Shown here one piece after another: positions 23,262-34,925 of a stretch of 64,000 nucleotides of DNA (positions are counted from its first letter, which is position 1; the number at the start of each line of letters is the position of its first letter). The position numbers and the translations under genes were made by a program. Under the pieces are notes generated by a model, which did not search any database, had not been told where the DNA came from, and saw nothing but the letters and a program-made list of their open reading frames with translations. Source of the stretch: Flaccisagitta enflata (lineage: Eukaryota; Chaetognatha; Sagittoidea; Aphragmophora); the NCBI GenBank assembly GCA_965153355.1, contig OZ231128.1, positions 40,114,001 to 40,178,000 of the forward strand, given 5' to 3'.

Positions 23262-23483
23262 GTTATCATCGGTCTCAGCTTCATCAACTAAAAAATCAGT
23301 GGATCAGCTTTACCATCTTGAGTTTCATCAGTATCATTTTCCTGCTCATGATCTTTGAAAACAAATTAGGACACTTTTCTTCCCTAGTTTTCTCTTCTTT
23401 CTCCTAGTTTTCATTCTTTCTCCCACTTCAACCACCTTCTCTTATCCGACATATCTTCTTTTTTACTTTTATTATACACGAGA

Positions 23484-23640
<157 letters not shown>

Positions 23641-23668
23641 CCAACATTCACTAAAACGCAAAATACAG

Positions 23669-23804
23669 GTGACGACCCCTTTGACAAAAGCGTGGACCGG
23701 ACGAAATATAATTTCTGGAAAGATCAGAATCGAAACTACATTTTGGAAATAAAGAATATCGAATTTACCGACTCTGGTTTATACAAATGCGGCAACGTAA
23801 TCAG
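23669..23804 (+). CDS. Exon 3: V-type Ig domain, strands D-E-F
   Basis: The acceptor CGCAAAATACAG (with CTAAAAC as a possible branch site) and the strong donor ATCAG|GTGAGA bound an exon of phase 1 to phase 2. The frame contains DDPFDKSVDRTKYNFWKD and then YILEIKNIEFTDSGLYKCGN. The pattern hydrophobic-x-hydrophobic, then DSGLYKC, is the classic Ig E strand, tyrosine corner (D-x-G-x-Y-x-C) and strand F Cys. This is the clearest domain signature in the window. Joining to exon 4 completes a Ser codon (AG|C) and gives NVISVDLSVTG, a normal strand G. The parent protein would be secreted or on the cell surface. No specific Ig family can be named. Confidence 0.85.
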
Positions 23805-24201
23805 GTGAGACAAGGGAGAACAAAGAGAAAAAATATCCCAGGTAAACCAAAGGGATTTATCTGGAATTACCTTATCAAATTATTTCCTGCCATTCCATTT
23901 GCTTACAATCATTTTTCTCCATTCTCGCGGGCTGTCTTCCACATTTCCCGTACCATACATCTTTTTTTTTCTCTCCCCCTGTCTCGCCTTATCAAAACAA
24001 TGTTCCGTTACATCCGTTCCTTAATCCGTTTGTCCGTCTAGTCGTTTAGTCCGTCCTTAATAATACATGTATTTTCGGAAATTGTTTCAGCAAAATTGCG
24101 AACGATTAGTCTATTTGACATCATTGTGCAAATTAGGTCTGTGATCTGGCTCTTGGTAACTTCATCTTCCCATTTCTTTCCCCCGTCTCTTTCTCAGTCT
24201 G

Positions 24202-24240
<39 letters not shown>

Positions 24241-24665
24241 GTTCTCTCCATTGGACATAGATAAATCGTTGTAACCCCGGGATATTAGGTGTTTGCTCTG
24301 CTCTTTTTTCGTGTGAATCCGAATGTTTTCGTTTTGACCTCCTTTTTCATATCATTGGACCTTGAACACAGGAACCAACAATAAGTATATACACCATCCG
24401 CCATGAGGAGCCTGTACCATAAAAGAAATACTGTTGACACTTTAAGAAGAATCACTTAAAGATCTCGTGATCGCGATTCAACAATGCCTGTTCCTTCGTC
24501 CCTGAAGTGCAGCGAGTTTGTTGATCGGTAGGTCACAATTGTCTGTGTGTCTCCTACTCGATACTCTAGCTCCTGGCCAACGGCACGCGACTACTATGGT
24601 TGTCCTAGTTTGCACACACTTTGACTAGTTTACCAAGGCAATTTCTTCGAAACTTACAATATCTG
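23805..24665. other. Intron 3, unassigned; short CT run
   Basis: A CT run lies at about 24208-24236. Nothing else was recognised. Confidence 0.5.
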
Positions 24666-24819
24666 TTTTTAGATGCGTCCTCGCTTCTCTATAAGCGGTG
24701 ATGTCTGTTGGTGTAGCATACATTGAATAAATAAATCATCAAATTATTTATAAATGACGTTCATTCTTTCAACATTCATTGATTTAAAGAGGACGCATCG
24801 TTGGCCTACTTGGCCTTGT
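24666..24819 (+). mobile_element. Family A element, GATGCG subfamily, no GTCC tract
   Basis: T-run, AGATGCGTCCTCGCTTCTCT, ATAAGCGGTGATGTCTGTTG, an AT-rich centre, then GAGGACGCATCG and TTGGCCTACTTGGCCTTGT. The 3' GGACGCATC is the complement of the 5' GATGCGTCC. Confidence 0.8.
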
Positions 24820-25260
24820 AACTCTTAAAAATGTCTTATCTTACTCTTATAAGAATGTTGTGTCGAAATAATGATGACCTAAATATTCAATGGAAATAGA
24901 AATCTAGGACGTTGATGGAAGAAGCAGTTGCATAAGGCGACTACAAAAATAGATTAGATATAAGTTGTTTTTTTTTTTTCTTGAGTGCTTTCAACCATTA
25001 GATCATTGACCGGGAGATGGTGGCTCATGGGGAAACTTTGTCCCATCATTGGTTTTTCATACTTTTCTCACTTATTTGTTGTTGCGCGTTGTTTTGTCTT
25101 TTCTTTTTCTGGCCGATTTTTATTTTCTGCTGAGTGTTCTTCTCCTCTTTTTCACTCTTTTTCAGTCGATGAAATATCTGGTCGGTGTCTCTGTTCTTTG
25201 TCATGTTCTGGACAGATATTTTTTTTTTCGTTTTTATTCATTTAATTTAATTATCATCAT
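24820..25260. other. Unassigned, T-rich
   Basis: No feature recognised. Confidence 0.45.
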
Positions 25261-25262
25261 TA

Positions 25263-25615
25263 CTACGCGAATAAAAGAAAAGCCGCACCCTTTTGTAACT
25301 GAGTGAAAGAGATAACAAAAATTATTTCAAAAAATTTTAAAACTTATTTTGAAGATTTTTGAATTTTCTTTTATTCTAGACCAATCCCAGGTCTGTATCT
25401 TAAATCATTTAGAAGTTAGAGCTTGTCAAAATAAAAAAAATAACAATGTTTTCACTCTTTTATATGCCATTTCTAAACGAGTAAAGCTAGAAATACCAGA
25501 TTGGAGTCAAATGAAAGTTCTCTTTGAAAGCTAATGGTCTAAGATTTTATTTATCTTGAAATTCAATATGACAAATTGTCATTTAAAAGTGCGGCTTTTT
25601 TATTGATTCGCGTAG
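25263..25615. mobile_element. TA-flanked element with CTACGCGAAT ends
   Basis: The left end CTACGCGAATAAAAGAAAAG and the inverted right end CTACGCGAATCAATAAAAAA both continue to GCCGCAC. TA duplicates at 25261-25262 and 25616-25617. A related copy is at 19228-19616, and the shared interior words ACCAATCCCAG and CATTTCTAAACGA show a true family. Confidence 0.8.
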
Positions 25616-25701
25616 TATCTATGATTTTTATAGACTCCTATTTTTAATTTTTACTGTAATTAACTGATATGATACACTTATCGCGACCTAGTGACGCCTT
25701 C

Positions 25702-25893
25702 TTTTTTAGTTGCGGACACGCAACTCTATAAGAGGCTTTGTCCGTCCGTCGGTTGGTCGGTTGGTTGGTTGCTTGGTTGGTTGGTTGGTTGGTTGGTTGG
25801 TCCGTAGAGGTGATCGAGTCGAAAAGTGGGAAAACGTGCATATCCGCCCCTGCCCATCCGTCCGCAACTGGTGGCCGTGTATCCGGCCTTGTT
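25702..25893 (+). mobile_element. Family A element, AGTTGCGG subfamily
   Basis: T-run, intact hairpin AGTTGCGGACACGCAACT, CTATAAGAGGCTTTGTCCGT, a long GGTT tract, GTCGAAAAGTGGGAAAACG, CCGTCCGCAACTGGTGGCCG and TATCCGGCCTTGTT. This is one of the best preserved copies. A further fragment (GTGGACACGCAACTCC) follows directly at 25897. Confidence 0.92.
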
Positions 25894-25977
25894 AAGTAGT
25901 GGACACGCAACTCCATAGGATTTTTGCCCGTCGGTTGAACGGACCGTCGGTCTTTGATGATCGTGTTGATAAGTGTA

Positions 25978-26057
25978 ACAAGGCCGGAATTCGACTTACA
26001 GATGCGTCCTTTCGCTTTGCACTTTCTTGCTGCGACTGAGCTTGTTATTACGCATTG

Positions 26058-26153
<96 letters not shown>

Positions 26154-26251
26154 GCCAGGTTTTATGCATAGAAAAAAACACCACGACTGATGGACCAACA
26201 GACGTACCAACCGACGGACAAAGCCTCTAATAGAGATGCAAGGACGCATCT
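25978..26251 (-). mobile_element. Family A element, GATGCG subfamily, with GA array inside
   Basis: AACAAGGCCGGAATTCG and AGATGCGTCCTTTCGC at one end, a (GA)n array at about 26059-26149 in the middle, then ACCAACCGACGGACAAAG and the hairpin AGATGCAAGGACGCATCT at 26234-26251. The microsatellite lies wholly inside the element. Confidence 0.8.
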
Positions 26252-27035
26252 GAATACTCTCATTCCCGCCCCTGTTCCACTGTCTGTATCGGTATAATTC
26301 TAGTAGTTTTGCGTTGACGCCCTTTTTTGACTTTTTTGGTAATTTTCATTTCCATATTGCAGATGTGAGTTTCCATTTTCTTCTTCTCACCTCCAGCCAC
26401 ATCAGTTGCTCTGTTTGCTTTTCGTCTGGTTTTCACTTTTTTTTTACTTTTTTTTCCTTTGCCGTGTTATTTGTTACAAAAAATGAAACGTTTTTGGATG
26501 TGTGCTCGCTTTGCCACCCGAGGATCAATCAAATTGACTCATCTGTTCGTAGTTCGTTCGATGATTGATCGAGACTATGATTCAAATCATGTCATAGGGT
26601 AATCGTTCCTCAGCTTTTCGACTCTTAGTTGGTTAGTTGGTTAGCTAGAGCTGACTAGTAACTATTTCACTTGTATTTAATGGATTCCCCACTTGAAGCG
26701 ATGGTGGAACCTTTGAGACACTCACCCATAGGCCGATATCTAGGAAGTCCGAACATAGAATTTGTGAACAAATTAGGCCTTCATTTTTAGGCGAACAATA
26801 AATCTTTGTGTGCCCATTTATTCAAAATATCAACGACTGAACGAGCGGTGAAATATCGGTTGCCCATTGGGCTTTACTCTTTTCCATATAACCACGAATT
26901 TCTATTTATACGTAAGGATTCTTCTGTCGGGTGGTTTTCCGACTTTCCTTCTAAATCAGTCTCCGAGGATTCTTTCTTTGCTGCCGCCGACGAAAGACGG
27001 AGGCAGCAGTTTGCAGCTGAGCTTTAAGGTGCACT
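26252..27035. other. Unassigned; one open 75-codon stretch
   Basis: From an acceptor-like CATTTTTAG at 26790 a frame stays open to 27025, but it reaches a stop with no matching splice phase to neighbouring Ig exons. It is not called as a gene. Confidence 0.4.
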
Positions 27036-27245
<210 letters not shown>

Positions 27246-27495
27246 CAGAGACAGAAGCACACAAACAGATCAACAAACAGAGAATGACAGAGACACATAC
27301 AAATCAACAGACAGGTACAAAGACTCACAAACATAAAGGGAGCAGAATCGAGTGGGACACACCAAGCAAAAACCAAGCAGCCTCTGTGAAAACACCGCCA
27401 CCGCGAAAGAAAGTCTCTCTGTGCACCGTTTCCATGGGGATTTCACTTCTCTTTCTTCAAGCTTCTTCTGGTTCTTCTTCTTTTCCCAATTTGCC

Positions 27496-27699
27496 TTTTT
27501 AGCCACGTGCTACGCGACTCTACACGCCGCTTTGTCGGTCCGTCCGTCCGTTGGTCTGTCCGTTGGTCCGTCACACTTTACTTTTTTTGGGTTTTTGCGG
27601 TTTTTGGCGTCACTGCTCCTGCCCATATGATCAAGTGACCTGAAATACAGTCCCTGATCCCCCGCACGCGACTGGGGTAGCCGAGTATCCGGCCTTGTT
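27496..27699 (+). mobile_element. Family A element, AGTCGCG subfamily
   Basis: TTTTTAGCCACGTGCTACGC, GACTCTACACGCCGCTTTGT, GTCC tract, CGTCACACTTTACTTTTTTT, CTGCTCCTGCCCATATG, CCGCACGCGACTGGGG and TATCCGGCCTTGTT. The 3' CACGCGACT repeats the hairpin right arm. Confidence 0.9.
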
Positions 27700-28815
27700 T
27701 TTTCTCTCTTTCAATTTTCTTTTTTCAGGCAACAGCATTCAAGGGACAAAGTCCAATGGATCACATCATGAATGTTTTTTGTATCTGTTACTTTTATTAA
27801 TCATCAACTTAAAACATGGCCGCATAGAAAGTTACTCAAGTTGCGTGGAGGTGGGGACTGTGATGCAGAAAACGTCTATGATTTAAAAAAACAAAACAGA
27901 CCAACCAATTACAGCCCAACCAACCAACTGATCAACTACTCAAAAAAACCATGACGGGTCATAAAAAGTGGTCTTGCCACTTAAAACATATGTGGATCAC
28001 TTTCTTTGATTGAAATCGGTCCCTAGATTTTATCAACTCAAAATTAGCCTTTGCTCGATTGATTTACTTCCAACATGTATTTGAAAATTACAAAGAACCT
28101 ATTCCATTAGGTAACGGTATCCATTAACCATATTCTTCCCTGTCATGGCCGATTTTATCTCTCTCATTTTTGGTTTCCTAGTCTCTGGGAAGAAGGGTGG
28201 AGTTTGCTTTTGTGAATCTTAATGGAACCATGAAAAGGTTGAGGCGCGGTTGAGAGAATAAACACTCTTTTTGTCAAATCGAAAGAGGGGTCTCGAGGTG
28301 AGGTCTGCCAAATTTACATATATTTTTTTCAGGGGTTTAGTTTGCGTAGTAATAAGGTCGCGCGCCAGGGTGAAACAAACAAGGCCGAATAGGCATTTGG
28401 ATGAGTGAGTCTGGTACTAACACGTGTTTCAAAATTATCGATACTGTAACACATAAAGAAAATTCATAAAAAGCGTACTTTTAATTAGCCTAGTGACATG
28501 AAATTTGAACTGTAGTAGCTCAAAGGTAATAAGACGCTTTAATAAAGGTTTCATTTTCCTAGACCAACTAGAAATATGACTTAAAATTAGGGTTCTATTT
28601 TTAGTGTTAGAGTATCAATAATTGTGGAACAGGTGTATGGAAAGAACCATACCAGTCACAGTATTCATCAGACAAACTTCGCACCTTTAGAGGCCTGAAT
28701 TCGTTATCGCAAGAGAAAGAGATCCCATTGTTTTCTTTTACCATCTGTCTGACCAAAATTGTTCTATATGTTGTTCTATAATCTATACTGAACTATTATC
28801 GCGTTTTGCTTTTCT
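27700..28815. other. Intron 3 continuation, unassigned
   Basis: AT-rich with no recognisable gene. A T/C-rich run near 28795-28817 is the exon 4 polypyrimidine tract. Confidence 0.5.
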
Positions 28816-28819
28816 TCAG

Positions 28820-28907
28820 CGTGGACCTGTCTGTGACTGGGCATCCTACTTGCTCTCCCGACACGCCAGATTTACGAGAGGGCGTTGGAACGCAATTCAT
28901 GTGTCAG
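28820..28907 (+). CDS. Exon 4: strand G of Ig 1 and start of Ig 2
   Basis: The textbook acceptor GTTTTGCTTTTCTTCAG and donor GTGTCAG|GTAGGA bound a phase 2 to phase 0 exon. The frame reads (S)VDLSVTGHPTCSPDTPDL, then REGVGTQFMCQ. VDLSVTG completes strand G of the first domain. PDTPDLREGVGTQFMC is a standard start of a second Ig domain, with a Gly before strand B and the strand B Cys. Such an exon, spanning the end of one Ig domain and the start of the next, makes accidental open reading unlikely. Confidence 0.8.
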
Positions 28908-28970
28908 GTAGGAAGTCCCGCCCTCTGTCTGATGTATGCCTGTCTCTGTACATGAAAATTAATTTCCTAG

Positions 28971-29112
28971 TTTTTAGGTGCGATAAAGCACCTCTAAAAC
29001 TGGCTGTGTCCGTCGTTTGGTTGGTTGGTTGGTTGGTCGGTCGGTCGGTAGCGCATTCCGCATTCGTTCGACGATCCACACGTCACACCTCATTGGCCTA
29101 CTTGGCCTTGTT
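28971..29112 (+). mobile_element. Family A element, AGGTGCG subfamily
   Basis: T-run, hairpin AGGTGCGATAAAGCACCT, CTAAAACTGGCTGTGTCCGT, GGTT/GGTC tract, GCATTCGTTCGACGATCCAC, ACACCTCATTGG and CCTACTTGGCCTTGTT. A sister copy is at 63393-63526. Confidence 0.92.
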
Positions 29113-29438
29113 TATAGAACTCGAAAGACTGCTGTTATTTCTCGTTAACAAATCTCATCTTCACTCGTTAACAAATCTCATCCTGAATGATTAGACAGCA
29201 TTGGAAAAATTCAACAGTGGCATGATTTTTTTTACTTTGTCCTTTGTGGTTAGTAAACAAATATGTAAAGGCTGCTTGCAATTAAAGACCATTGAAAAGC
29301 CTATATACTGATTTTTTTCTCAAATGCTAAACATCAAGTTTCTTCTCGCGGCATTTCTTTGTTGCCAAATTTGAGAACCAAAATTCAAGATCCATTGTTC
29401 AATTTCATAGCGACGATGCATTTTTTTTCTTCTAAAAG

Positions 29439-29537
29439 GTTGTTTCCATGGGCAATCTTCGACCCAAATTGGTTTGGAATCGTCTGTCTACGTCATCAAC
29501 ATCCTCCGGACAGTCTTACCAATACGGAAATCACACG
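29439..29537 (+). CDS. Exon 5: Ig 2, strands B-C
   Basis: The acceptor TTTTTTTTCTTCTAAAAG and the excellent donor CACACG|GTGAGT give a 33-codon phase 0 exon. The frame is VVSMGNLRPKLVWNRLST, then SSTSSGQSYQYGNHT. After FMCQ of exon 4, the LVW places the core Trp of strand C 14 residues after the strand B Cys, a normal Ig spacing. Downstream codons are Ser/Thr-rich, as in a C-C' loop. Confidence 0.78.
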
Positions 29538-29684
29538 GTGAGTGATTACGAAGTCCCCGCTTTACTTTTTTGGATGGACGAACCACACTTTCTGAGGAAG
29601 TCACCCTCAGTGACAATATTAGTGCTTCCACCTCCTGACTGTTTCTATGCTTCTCAGTAAAATTTTCGTGGAAAAAAATAGTGG

Positions 29685-29965
29685 ATCTGTTTCTACTCGT
29701 GACAACCGCGCTTTTAACGGGCCACTCGGTCGCTCGCTACATTCGTTTGCTCGCCCGGCTTACTCCACTCACTCACTCTGCAGCGCTCCAATTTGCTGCA
29801 CTTGCTTCGCTCGCTTGCTCAGTTCACGGGCTCGCTCACTCACTTGGCTCACTCCCTCGTATGGCAGTAAAATTTATGAATATGTATTCACGCTGTAAAC
29901 ATGTTTCACGGAATCAAACGCGTTTTTCATATTCACTAGAAACACGCCCATTATCAGCACTCTTG
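29685..29965. mobile_element. GGGCG-ended element, second copy, inverted
   Basis: GGCCACTCGGTCGCTCGCTA, TTCGTTTGCTCGC, CACTCACTCACT and AACGCGTTTTTCATATTCAC repeat the 1266-1513 copy on the other strand. The right end GAAACACGCCC is intact; the left end is worn. Confidence 0.75.
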
Positions 29966-30149
29966 ATTTCCAAAACTTGTTCGTTCCAGAATCCAGCTGC
30001 GAGCTGCGATCTTGCAATCAGGCAATTTTGCAAAATGAAAACACCATAGAAACCATGAACCATAGGGGTCTTCAGTGTTATCAGACATCTCAAATGTTAA
30101 TATCGGAAGAAATTTTAATATTCGGAGGTCAGCATGGGAACATTTCATC

Positions 30150-30261
<112 letters not shown>

Positions 30262-30596
30262 AAGAGAGTGTCTTGAGTCTTCTCAAAGTGAAGGATGAAC
30301 GGAGAAAACAGTATTTCATGTGGGTTTTTGTTTTTGCCGCGGCAAAGGAAAACAAAAGGGGTTCCATCTATGCAGTCCATAAATAGCAGACCGGTCACAT
30401 TTCTTTTGAAACATTGCAATCTCGTAAATGTCATCTTGGGGCCAATAGGGTATTTCAAGTGGACAGACAGAGACAGCCGGCTACGGAACTTGTCATGAAG
30501 CGACAGTCAAGAAATGGCAGTCACTCGAGTACCTTTGATGACAAACAAACGGACAAATGAGCGAATTGTCTGGACCGAATCCTAAGTAGATGGAAT

Positions 30597-31508
30597 AGTC
30601 GCAAAAGCGTTAGATGGTCAGCGGTACCCGTTGCCCCTATGTGAGTGTATGTGGGTGTGAGGTGGTTAGAGGGGCAGCGGCCCCGAAGGGGCCGATGACC
30701 TATGCCCCCTTTTTTTGAGCCTCAAGGATGGAATTAGGGCCTCGAGGCTGGGATTGAGGCCTTGAGGCTTGGATTAGGGCCTTGAGGCTGGGATTTGAGC
30801 TTCGAGGCTGTGACTTCAGCTTCAAAGCTGAGATTTGAGCTTCGAGGCTGGGATTTGAGCTTTGAAGTTGGGATTTGAGCTTCGGGTCAGGGATTTGAGC
30901 TTGGAAGCAGGTATTTGAGCTTTGAGGCTAGGATTTGAGCTTCAAGGCTGGGATTTGAGCCTTGAGACTGGGATTTGAGCTTAAGGGCTGGGATTTGAGC
31001 CTCGAGGCTGGGATTTTAGCCTGGAGACTGAGATTTGAGCCTCAAGGCTTGGATTTGAGCTTCAAAGCAGGGATTTGAGCCTCAAAGCTAGGATTTTGGC
31101 CTCGAGACTAGGATTTGGACTTGAGGCTCTGATTTGAGCTTCGAAACCAGGAGGCGGAGGATGGAAAAGGAGGAGGAGGAGGAGAAGAAGGAGGAGGGGG
31201 GATTTGAGAGGTCAGCAGGCCCGAAGGAACCGATGACCTATACTAGGCTGTAATTTGAGTCATAAGGCTGGGATTTAAGCCAAAAGATTGGAATATGAGC
31301 GATGAAGCTGGGATTTAAGCCATAAGGTTGGAATTTGCGCCCTGAGCCTGGGATATAAGCTCAAGACTGTGATTTGGGCTTGAGGCTGCTATTTGAGCTT
31401 CGAAGCCAGGGGGGGGACGGAGGCGGAGGAGGAGAAGAAGGAGGAGGAGAAAATTGCTCCCTGTGTGAAAGCATAGGTCATCGGCCCCTTGGGGGCCGCT
31501 GCCCAAAA
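30597..31508 (-). mobile_element. Family B element, expanded array
   Basis: It starts AGTCGCAAAAGCGTTAGATG, GTCAGCGGTACCCGTTGCCC and GCAGCGGCCCCGAAGGGGCC, with about 25 units of GCTGGGATTTGAGCTTCGAG type, an inner worn arm near 31210, and the end CGGCCCCTTGGGGGCCGCTG then CCCAAAA. The arms can pair over several hundred bases. Confidence 0.88.
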
Positions 31509-32266
31509 GGAAAGTAAGCAATCACATGGAACCGAACTGAAAAATATCTCCATTGAGTTCAATCATCTCGATCCATTACCAATACTTCACGTTTACAGCC
31601 ATTATACATTCAGCGGACAAAACACAATAGGTACAGTAGATGTCGTCTAGACTTGGAAATACGGGGGAGCTCATAACCTGAGCATCAGTATAGTGAGGGG
31701 ACTGATATTTTGCTAATATAATGTATAGACCTTAAAGGGTTGACGATGCACAAAGTAATTAACAAATGTCATAAGTTTTGAAAGAGGGTGAATTTAAATC
31801 ACTTTTTTGCGTTTTTTTTTTTTTGTTCTTTACCAAAAGTATACATAATTTGAGGAAGGAATGCGCCCTTACTCAAGGAAAAAAGCATTTATTTTTGTAG
31901 TAATATGATATCAAAATTGATAAACCGCGGTTTTGAGGAGGATTTTTGTGAGCAAAACATGTTTCAGTAAATTCCCTCTGACAGAAAAACTAGAAAGAGT
32001 GTCATAGGTTTGAAGGTACCAAACGAAAGAGGAAGGAACGGCGAACAAATTAGAGAAAAAAAATGAAAAAAAAATCGTTTCTTTCTACTAATTTGAAGCT
32101 ACGTTAGTTACACTTCGTCCAGTTTTGGAGCGCTTTTTTAAAAACATTTATACAGTTGGGGTTGAATCCCCTCACCACGGAATTTCTTAGTGATATATAT
32201 GAAAGATGACCATGTTCTCTATCCATCTTAAAAAGTTCAAGTTCCGCAGAGAGGGGATTCAAGGTG

Positions 32267-32546
32267 TTTTTAAGTGCGTCCTCGCACTTCTATAAGAGGT
32301 CATGTCCGTTGGTTGGTTGGTCGGTTGGTCGGTCGGTCGGTCGATCGGTTGGTAACGCAATCGTTTAAATCGCCCAAAACAGCCAATTCTGTCGTCTTTC
32401 TTCATTACTATCATTTCTCATGCCTCACCACGCTCATTTTCATTCATTCATTCATTCATTCATTCATTCATTCATTCATTCAAAACGTTCATCCACAAAT
32501 TCTTAATCAAGCGAGGCGCACTTATTGGCCATAACTTGGCCTTGTT
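32267..32546 (+). mobile_element. Family A element, GTGCG subfamily
   Basis: T-run, AAGTGCGTCCTCGCACTTCT, ATAAGAGGTCATGTCCG, GGTT/GGTC tract, (TTCA)n at 32440-32480, AAGCGAGGCGCACTTATTGG and CTTGGCCTTGTT. It pairs with 5668-5977. Confidence 0.9.
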
Positions 32547-32745
32547 TGATCTTAAAGACACACTGTCATGATCAAATTTAGTACTAGATTGCCCTTTTGT
32601 ACATGCTTTTACCCTGCTTGAACAGCAGAGAAACAGCAGGGAAGCTGTGATTGGCTGAAACTTGGAAGATGGTAAGCTGCCATTGGCCATACTCCCATTG
32701 ATCTCTATTGCTCAAACTGAAAAAAATTGCAATATTGACAAGCTG

Positions 32746-32912
32746 TTTTTAGTTGCGGACACGCAACTCTATAAGAGGCTTTGTCCGTCTGTCCGTCCGT
32801 CCGTCGGTCGGTCCGTCGGTCCGTTGGTGAACACGAGTCGAAAAGTGTGAAAACGCGCATTTCCGCTCCTGCCCACCCGTCCTCAACTGGTGGCCGTGTA
32901 TCCGGCCTTGTT
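32746..32912 (+). mobile_element. Family A element, AGTTGCGG subfamily
   Basis: T-run, AGTTGCGGACACGCAACT, CTATAAGAGGCTTTGTCCGT, GTCC/GGTC tract, GTCGAAAAGTGTGAAAACGC, CCTCAACTGGTGGCCGTGTA and CCGGCCTTGTT. Confidence 0.92.
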
Positions 32913-33185
32913 ACAATGTTACACACTTCTTTTAAACTTGAAACCTCGCTCAAAGTGATATACTACCCAAATGGTTTTCTTGAAAAAAAAATTGTGTCAA
33001 TACTCGCTCTAGTTCAGATTTTAGCAGATGTCATACAGAAAGCCCAAGCAAATTCCACTGTGCGATGGGGTATGGCATCCCCCTACGGCTTACCCTAGGA
33101 AAAAAACTTAAAGTATAAAATTTTATGATCAATCACTTTTTTTGCAGAATTTCAGCTTCATCCATTTGCTTAAAGTGCAAAACTA

Positions 33186-33275
33186 GTCTGGGATTCGAAC
33201 CTGGAACCTTTGACTAAATAAACTGATCAAGATAAACCTGAAGTCAAGTAAGTTAACCACTAGACCAATTCCAGA
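33186..33275 (-). ncRNA. tRNA-like (SINE-type) module
   Basis: On the minus strand TGGTCTAGTGGTTAAC resembles an internal A box and GGTTCGAATCC is a consensus B box. The T stem (CCAGG against CCCAG) is mismatched and the spacing between boxes is longer than in a simple tRNA, so this is a tRNA-derived relic or SINE head, not a functional tRNA. Confidence 0.55.
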
Positions 33276-33930
33276 AGCTGATTCCTCCAAGTGAATTTGA
33301 TTTAGTACTTTCAAAACCATTTTCTATTAGCAGAGCTGCCATACCCCATGGTCAACCCTATAGGACATAAGCATTATACACACACAGTTTTATTTCATTT
33401 GCACAAATGGTAATAAGGATATGAGGGCCCCCGTATTTCCAAGTATAGACGACATCTACTGTATATATATCACTCTGTTAGTTTTGATCCAATCCACTGA
33501 TGTTGAACAGAATGCTGTAAACAACAACTGGTTCTTGAAATTAAAGCCAGCTGTTAAGTTACAAAGTTGGCAAAAATCCAACTATCACCAAATAGAATGA
33601 GACCTGCAGATTCATAAATCATAATCCTGTTGAAATTCTTAGAAGTTTGATATGTCACAACATATACTTTTACATAAAAATAAAAAAAAATTATTATTGT
33701 TTAATTTAATTATAACGCAATGTTAAAGAAAATTTTTTAAAAAAAAGTGTTAAGTATGATATATCAAACTTTTTAGAATTTCATCAGGAGTATTAATCTG
33801 CAGGTCTCATTCTTTTTAGGAAAAATCGGATTTTTGCCAACTTTGTAACTTAACAGCCGACTGTAATTTCAACAACCAGTTGTTGTTTACAGCATTCTGT
33901 TTAACATCAGTCGGTTGGATCAAAACCAAT

Positions 33931-34256
33931 CAGGGGTGTATATTCTTGAGTCGCTTTTGATTTTCCCCCCCCCCTGCCTTTCATTTTCTTCCCCGCGACG
34001 CATCGTGTCGCATTTTTATATCCATGATTTTCTTCCCTATATAGCAATAAAACTATGTTGTTAAAGTTTAAGTAGTGTTAAATTGTGTTTTACTAATTGA
34101 GTTTTAAGATTTGATACTGAAAAAAGTTATATTTTCTCCAAATTTCCTTTTTTTCTCTTTTTCCCCCCTTTGATTTCTTTCCCCATCTCCAGACCCTATG
34201 ATTTCCCCCCCCTACCCACCGGGGGGGGGGGGGGAACTCAAGAATATACAGGCTTT
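33931..34256. mobile_element. hAT-like small element in the foldback right arm
   Basis: CAGGGGTGTATATTCTTGAG on the left is mirrored by CTCAAGAATATACA on the right. The flanks AAACCAAT (33923-33930) and AAACCAAC (34257-34264) look like an 8-bp target duplication. The interior is AT-rich with poly-C and poly-G runs that can pair. The right terminus is worn. Confidence 0.55.
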
Positions 34257-34304
34257 AAACCAACGGAGTGATATATATACCTATTGTGTTTTGTCCGCTG
34301 ACTG

Positions 34305-34900
34305 TATAGCTACCAGTACTTCGCAATGTACTACTATCTGTATGCTCTACCCGAACATCCCAATTATCTCGGGAACGTAGATTTCAGTACATTGCAGAAA
34401 ACTTTGGATCCCTTAAACAACAGTTTACAGTGTTTAAACTGCATCATCAAAATTTTTTTCAGAGACTGAATTTTCTCATTTTAGAGGAAACCAAAAGGAG
34501 TAGTTATCTTTTCTTGTTTTGTGCTCTTCAACCTTTAAGATATCTTCAACAAGAAATAAAAGTTATTATTTTAGCTTCAATAAATAACTCTGAATGCTCT
34601 GATACAGGTTTGTTTTGATTAAGAATGTGAGTTTTTCTTAAAAGATCAATGGTTATTACAGATGATTAATCAAAAGTGAACAAGAAAACACAAGTCCACA
34701 AAAACACACGATCTGTGTTGTAAGTCGTGTTGCGTTACGTAAAAAGAAAAGACTCAACCAGCAACTGTCACGGTCTCGCCTCGTTTCCTCATTAAACTTT
34801 CTCTACGACATCCTCGACTTTTTTTATTTCCTGTTTCTCTCTTTCTCTTTTTCTTCGTTAACTTCTTCTTTCCTTCCCCATTCATTCTTTTCACAATTCT
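34305..34900. other. Unassigned intron sequence
   Basis: No feature recognised. The T/C-rich 34800-34925 stretch leads into exon 6. Confidence 0.5.
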
Positions 34901-34925
34901 CTCTTTTTTTTCTCCACCTTTCCAG

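Larger units (their letters stand above)
31634..33461. mobile_element. TA-flanked element inserted in the foldback arm
   Basis: The TIR is CAGTAGATGTCGTCTAGACT then TGGAAATACGGGGG on the left, inverted with one mismatch on the right (33427-33461). TA at 31632-31633 and 33462-33463 is the target duplication. CAGT ends with TA duplication fit the Tc1/mariner pattern. Two family A copies and a tRNA-like module lie inside. No transposase frame is seen. Confidence 0.8.
31607..34304. mobile_element. TA-flanked foldback element disrupted by nested insertions
   Basis: The ends are CATTCAGCGGACAAAACACA continuing ATAGG on the left and, inverted, CAGTCAGCGGACAAAACACA continuing ATAGG on the right, both next to TA. 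Removing the 31634-33461 insertion restores AATAGG-TA-TATATATCACTC, exactly the right-arm sequence. The arms then run about 200 bases each (33464-33700 against 33775-33930; shared words ACAGAATGCTGTAAACAACA and TAACTTAACAGC-type inverses) around a short AT-rich loop. There is no coding capacity. Confidence 0.8.

Noticed and set aside
25702-25893. Family A as a standard TIR transposon
   Set aside because: The outer ends (T-run hairpin against GGCCTTGTT) are not inverted copies of each other, and no consistent target duplication was visible across copies.
26791-27025. 75-codon open stretch after an acceptor-like TTTTTAG
   Set aside because: Phases do not match exons 3 and 4, it ends in a stop, and no motif is recognised. 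It could be a chance frame.
33186-33275. Functional tRNA gene
   Set aside because: The T stem is mismatched and the A-to-B box spacing is not that of a simple tRNA; kept only as a tRNA-like relic.
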